Source of the DNA: CAYJFG01 sp964369405
GTDB lineage: Bacteria; Bacillota; Clostridia; Oscillospirales; Acutalibacteraceae
Length of the DNA: 64,000 bases
Direction of reading: 5' to 3'
Assembly (NCBI GenBank): GCA_964369405.1
Contig: CAYJGB010000009.1
Span: forward strand, 1 to 64,000
Below, piece after piece: positions 62,378-64,000 of this stretch (position 1 is its first letter; the number at the start of each line of letters is the position of its first letter). Made by a program: the position numbers and the translations under genes. The notes beneath the pieces are model-generated. The model ran no database searches, had not been told where the DNA came from, and worked only from the letters and a program-made list of their open reading frames with translations.

Positions 62378-64000
62378 TTAACTTGCATTTTCAAAGGTGA
62401 ATTTATCTTCCTTATAATCACATATCATCTTCTGATTTTTCTTTATTGTTCCATTAAGTATTTTTTCTGATAATTCATCTTCAATTTTAGATGTTATAAC
62501 TCGTCTTAGTGGTCTTGCTCCATACACACTATCAAACCCTGCTTTTGATAACTCTTTTACTGCATTTTTAGAAAACTCTATTTCTATTTGCATATCTTTA
62601 AGTCTACTTTGAACGTTACTTAGCATTTTAAATGCTATTCTTTCAGTGTCATTCTCACTTAATTTATCAAACACTATTATATCATCTATTCTGTTTATAA
62701 ACTCTGGTCTAAATGTGTTTTTTAGCTCTTTTATTACTTTTTCTTTTATTTTTTCGTCCGTTGATTTATTATTATCCTCTTGACTAAACGCAAATCCTAA
62801 TTCGCTGTTCTTCTGCGTTATTATTCTTGCTCCTACGTTTGATGTCATTATAATAATTGTATTTTTAAAATCAACTACTCTACCTTGTGAGTCTGTTAGT
62901 CTTCCGTCTTCTAATACTTGTAGTAACATATTAAATACTTCGTTATTTGCTTTTTCTATCTCATCAAACAAAACTACACTATATGGTCTGCGTCTTACTT
63001 TTTCTGTAAGTTGTCCTCCCTGCTCATACCCTACATAACCAGGTGGCGAACCAATTAGTTTTGCTACTGCACTTTTCTCCATATATTCAGACATATCAAG
63101 TCTTATCATAGCTTTTTCATCGCCAAACATTACACTTGCTAAGGCTTTGCAAAGTTCTGTTTTACCTACTCCTGTAGGTCCTAAAAACACAAATGAGCCT
63201 ACTGGTCTATTCGGGTCTTTAAGCCCGACTCTTCCTCTTCTTATAGCTTTTGCTATTGATGTTACTGCTTTGTTTTGTCCTACTACTCTGCTGTGTAATA
63301 TCTTTTCCATCTCAAGAAGTCGCTTACTTTCTTCTTGTGTTAAATTTGTTACCGGTACGCCACTCCAGTCAGAAACAATTATAGCTACATCTTCTGCTCT
63401 TACTTTCTCTATCTTCTCTTCACTTTGTATTTGCCATTTTTCTTTTTCTTCTTTTAACTCTTCTTTTAATTTACTTTCTTTATCTCTAAGTTTTGCTGCT
63501 CTTTCAAAATCTTGTGCGTTTACTGCTGCTGATTTTTCTTGCTGATACTGCTTTACTTTGTCTTCAATATCTTTTAAACTATCTGGCTGTGTATACGCTT
63601 TAAGCCTTACTTTTGAACACGACTCGTCTATTAAGTCTATTGCTTTATCTGGCAAAAATCTATCTGTTATATACCTAGATGACAACTCAACGGCTTGCTC
63701 TATTGCCTCATCTGATATTTTAACTTTGTGATGTGCTTCATACCTATCTCTTAAACCGTACAATATCTGCTTTGCTTCTTTTATCGTTGGCTCTCCTACT
63801 GTGACTGGCTGAAATCTTCTCTCTAATGCACTATCCTTTTCTATATTTTTTCTATACTCTGTTATTGTTGTTGCTCCTATTACTTGAAAATCTCCTTTTG
63901 CTAGTGCTGGTTTTAATATATTTGCTGCATCTGCACTACCCTCTGCACTTCCAGCACCTATTATTGTATGCACTTCATCTATAAACAATATTATGGTGTC
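62378..64000 (-). CDS. clpC: ATP-dependent Clp protease ATPase subunit ClpC, C-terminal part (cut by window edge)
   Basis: The frame continues past 64000, so only the C-terminal 540 residues are seen. They begin in the first AAA+ module (ILFIDEVHTIIGAGSAEGSADAANILKP). A UVR-type middle segment follows (AAVNAQDFERAAKLRDKESKLKEE), which distinguishes ClpC from ClpB. The second AAA+ module has Walker A GPTGVGKTELCK, Walker B VVLFDEIEKAN and sensor motifs ending ARPLRRVI. ClpC unfolds proteins for ClpP and controls protein quality and sporulation. Any ctsR-mcsAB partners would lie outside the window. Confidence 0.96.
   Translation of the reverse strand, partial: DTIILFIDEVHTIIGAGSAEGSADAANILKPALAKGDFQVIGATTITEYRKNIEKDSALERRFQPVTVGEPTIKEAKQILYGLRDRYEAHHKVKISDEAIEQAVELSSRYITDRFLPDKAIDLIDESCSKVRLKAYTQPDSLKDIEDKVKQYQQEKSAAVNAQDFERAAKLRDKESKLKEELKEEKEKWQIQSEEKIEKVRAEDVAIIVSDWSGVPVTNLTQEESKRLLEMEKILHSRVVGQNKAVTSIAKAIRRGRVGLKDPNRPVGSFVFLGPTGVGKTELCKALASVMFGDEKAMIRLDMSEYMEKSAVAKLIGSPPGYVGYEQGGQLTEKVRRRPYSVVLFDEIEKANNEVFNMLLQVLEDGRLTDSQGRVVDFKNTIIIMTSNVGARIITQKNSELGFAFSQEDNNKSTDEKIKEKVIKELKNTFRPEFINRIDDIIVFDKLSENDTERIAFKMLSNVQSRLKDMQIEIEFSKNAVKELSKAGFDSVYGARPLRRVITSKIEDELSEKILNGTIKKNQKMICDYKEDKFTFENAS

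Overview
The window is a chromosomal segment from a strongly AT-rich, spore-forming member of the Clostridia, most like the Oscillospirales/Ruminococcus group. This is inferred from dipicolinate synthase (dpaAB), the SpoIVB protease, a T-box in front of pheST, a starch-degrading GH13 amylase with a type I dockerin, type III glutamine synthetase, a split archaeal-type glutamate synthase, and TTG/GTG starts with strong Shine-Dalgarno sites. No phage, CRISPR array, rRNA operon or intact transposase is visible.

Layout: 1-967 holds the start of a coiled-coil repeat protein and rplS with its leader. 968-8106 is putP, then an apparent minus-strand operon murT-gatD-like-recD2-comFC, then a small membrane protein. 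8255-11260 holds a DUF1540 protein, a secreted beta-helix-like repeat protein, and a remnant of a second DUF1540 gene. 11297-12738 is dpaAB behind a possible sigma-K promoter. 12825-12950 is a four-stem palindromic element. 12975-16782 is pheST with its T-box. 16786-18136 is an ArsP-like permease with ArsR. 18214-20340 is trxB-comEB-acetyltransferase. 20439-24976 holds an unknown protein, a transglutaminase lipoprotein, and an EctB-like aminotransferase followed by an ATP-grasp enzyme. 25044-26913 is a MarR/MATE pair. 26935-30612 holds a radical SAM protein, an orphan small transcription unit, glmS and tRNA-Leu. 30813-40332 is a nitrogen-assimilation locus. 40516-44253 is a CorC-type protein, a GIY-YIG protein and hisHF. 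44356-47364 is the amylase. 47719-50225 is rnhA, nifS, iscU and a 6S RNA. 50440-54154 is a P-type ATPase and spoIVB. 54163-56549 is a two-gene acyltransferase/DUF6320 cassette between 116-119 bp direct repeats. 56911-57034 is a second four-stem element, followed by uvrA, a membrane protein, gpmI and the C-terminal part of clpC.

How the genes fit together: glutamine synthetase (glnN), an Amt transporter fused to a PII domain, and the five-gene glutamate synthase operon form a complete ammonium uptake and GS/GOGAT module. The glnN and amt leaders carry hexaloop hairpins (AAAGGC or AATGGC) overlapping terminators, which resemble ANTAR antiterminator targets. dpaAB and spoIVB serve sporulation. 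nifS-iscU supply iron-sulfur clusters, which the glutamate synthase subunits need. murT and the gatD-like gene look like the lipid II amidation pair, but the glutaminase subunit has lost its catalytic Cys and His.

The observations most worth a second look are the two four-stem elements with the same architecture but different stem sequences, the catalytically dead GatD, the hexaloop/terminator leaders, the promoter-to-terminator small RNA unit at 28096-28298, the EctB/ATP-grasp pair, and the cassette between direct repeats.
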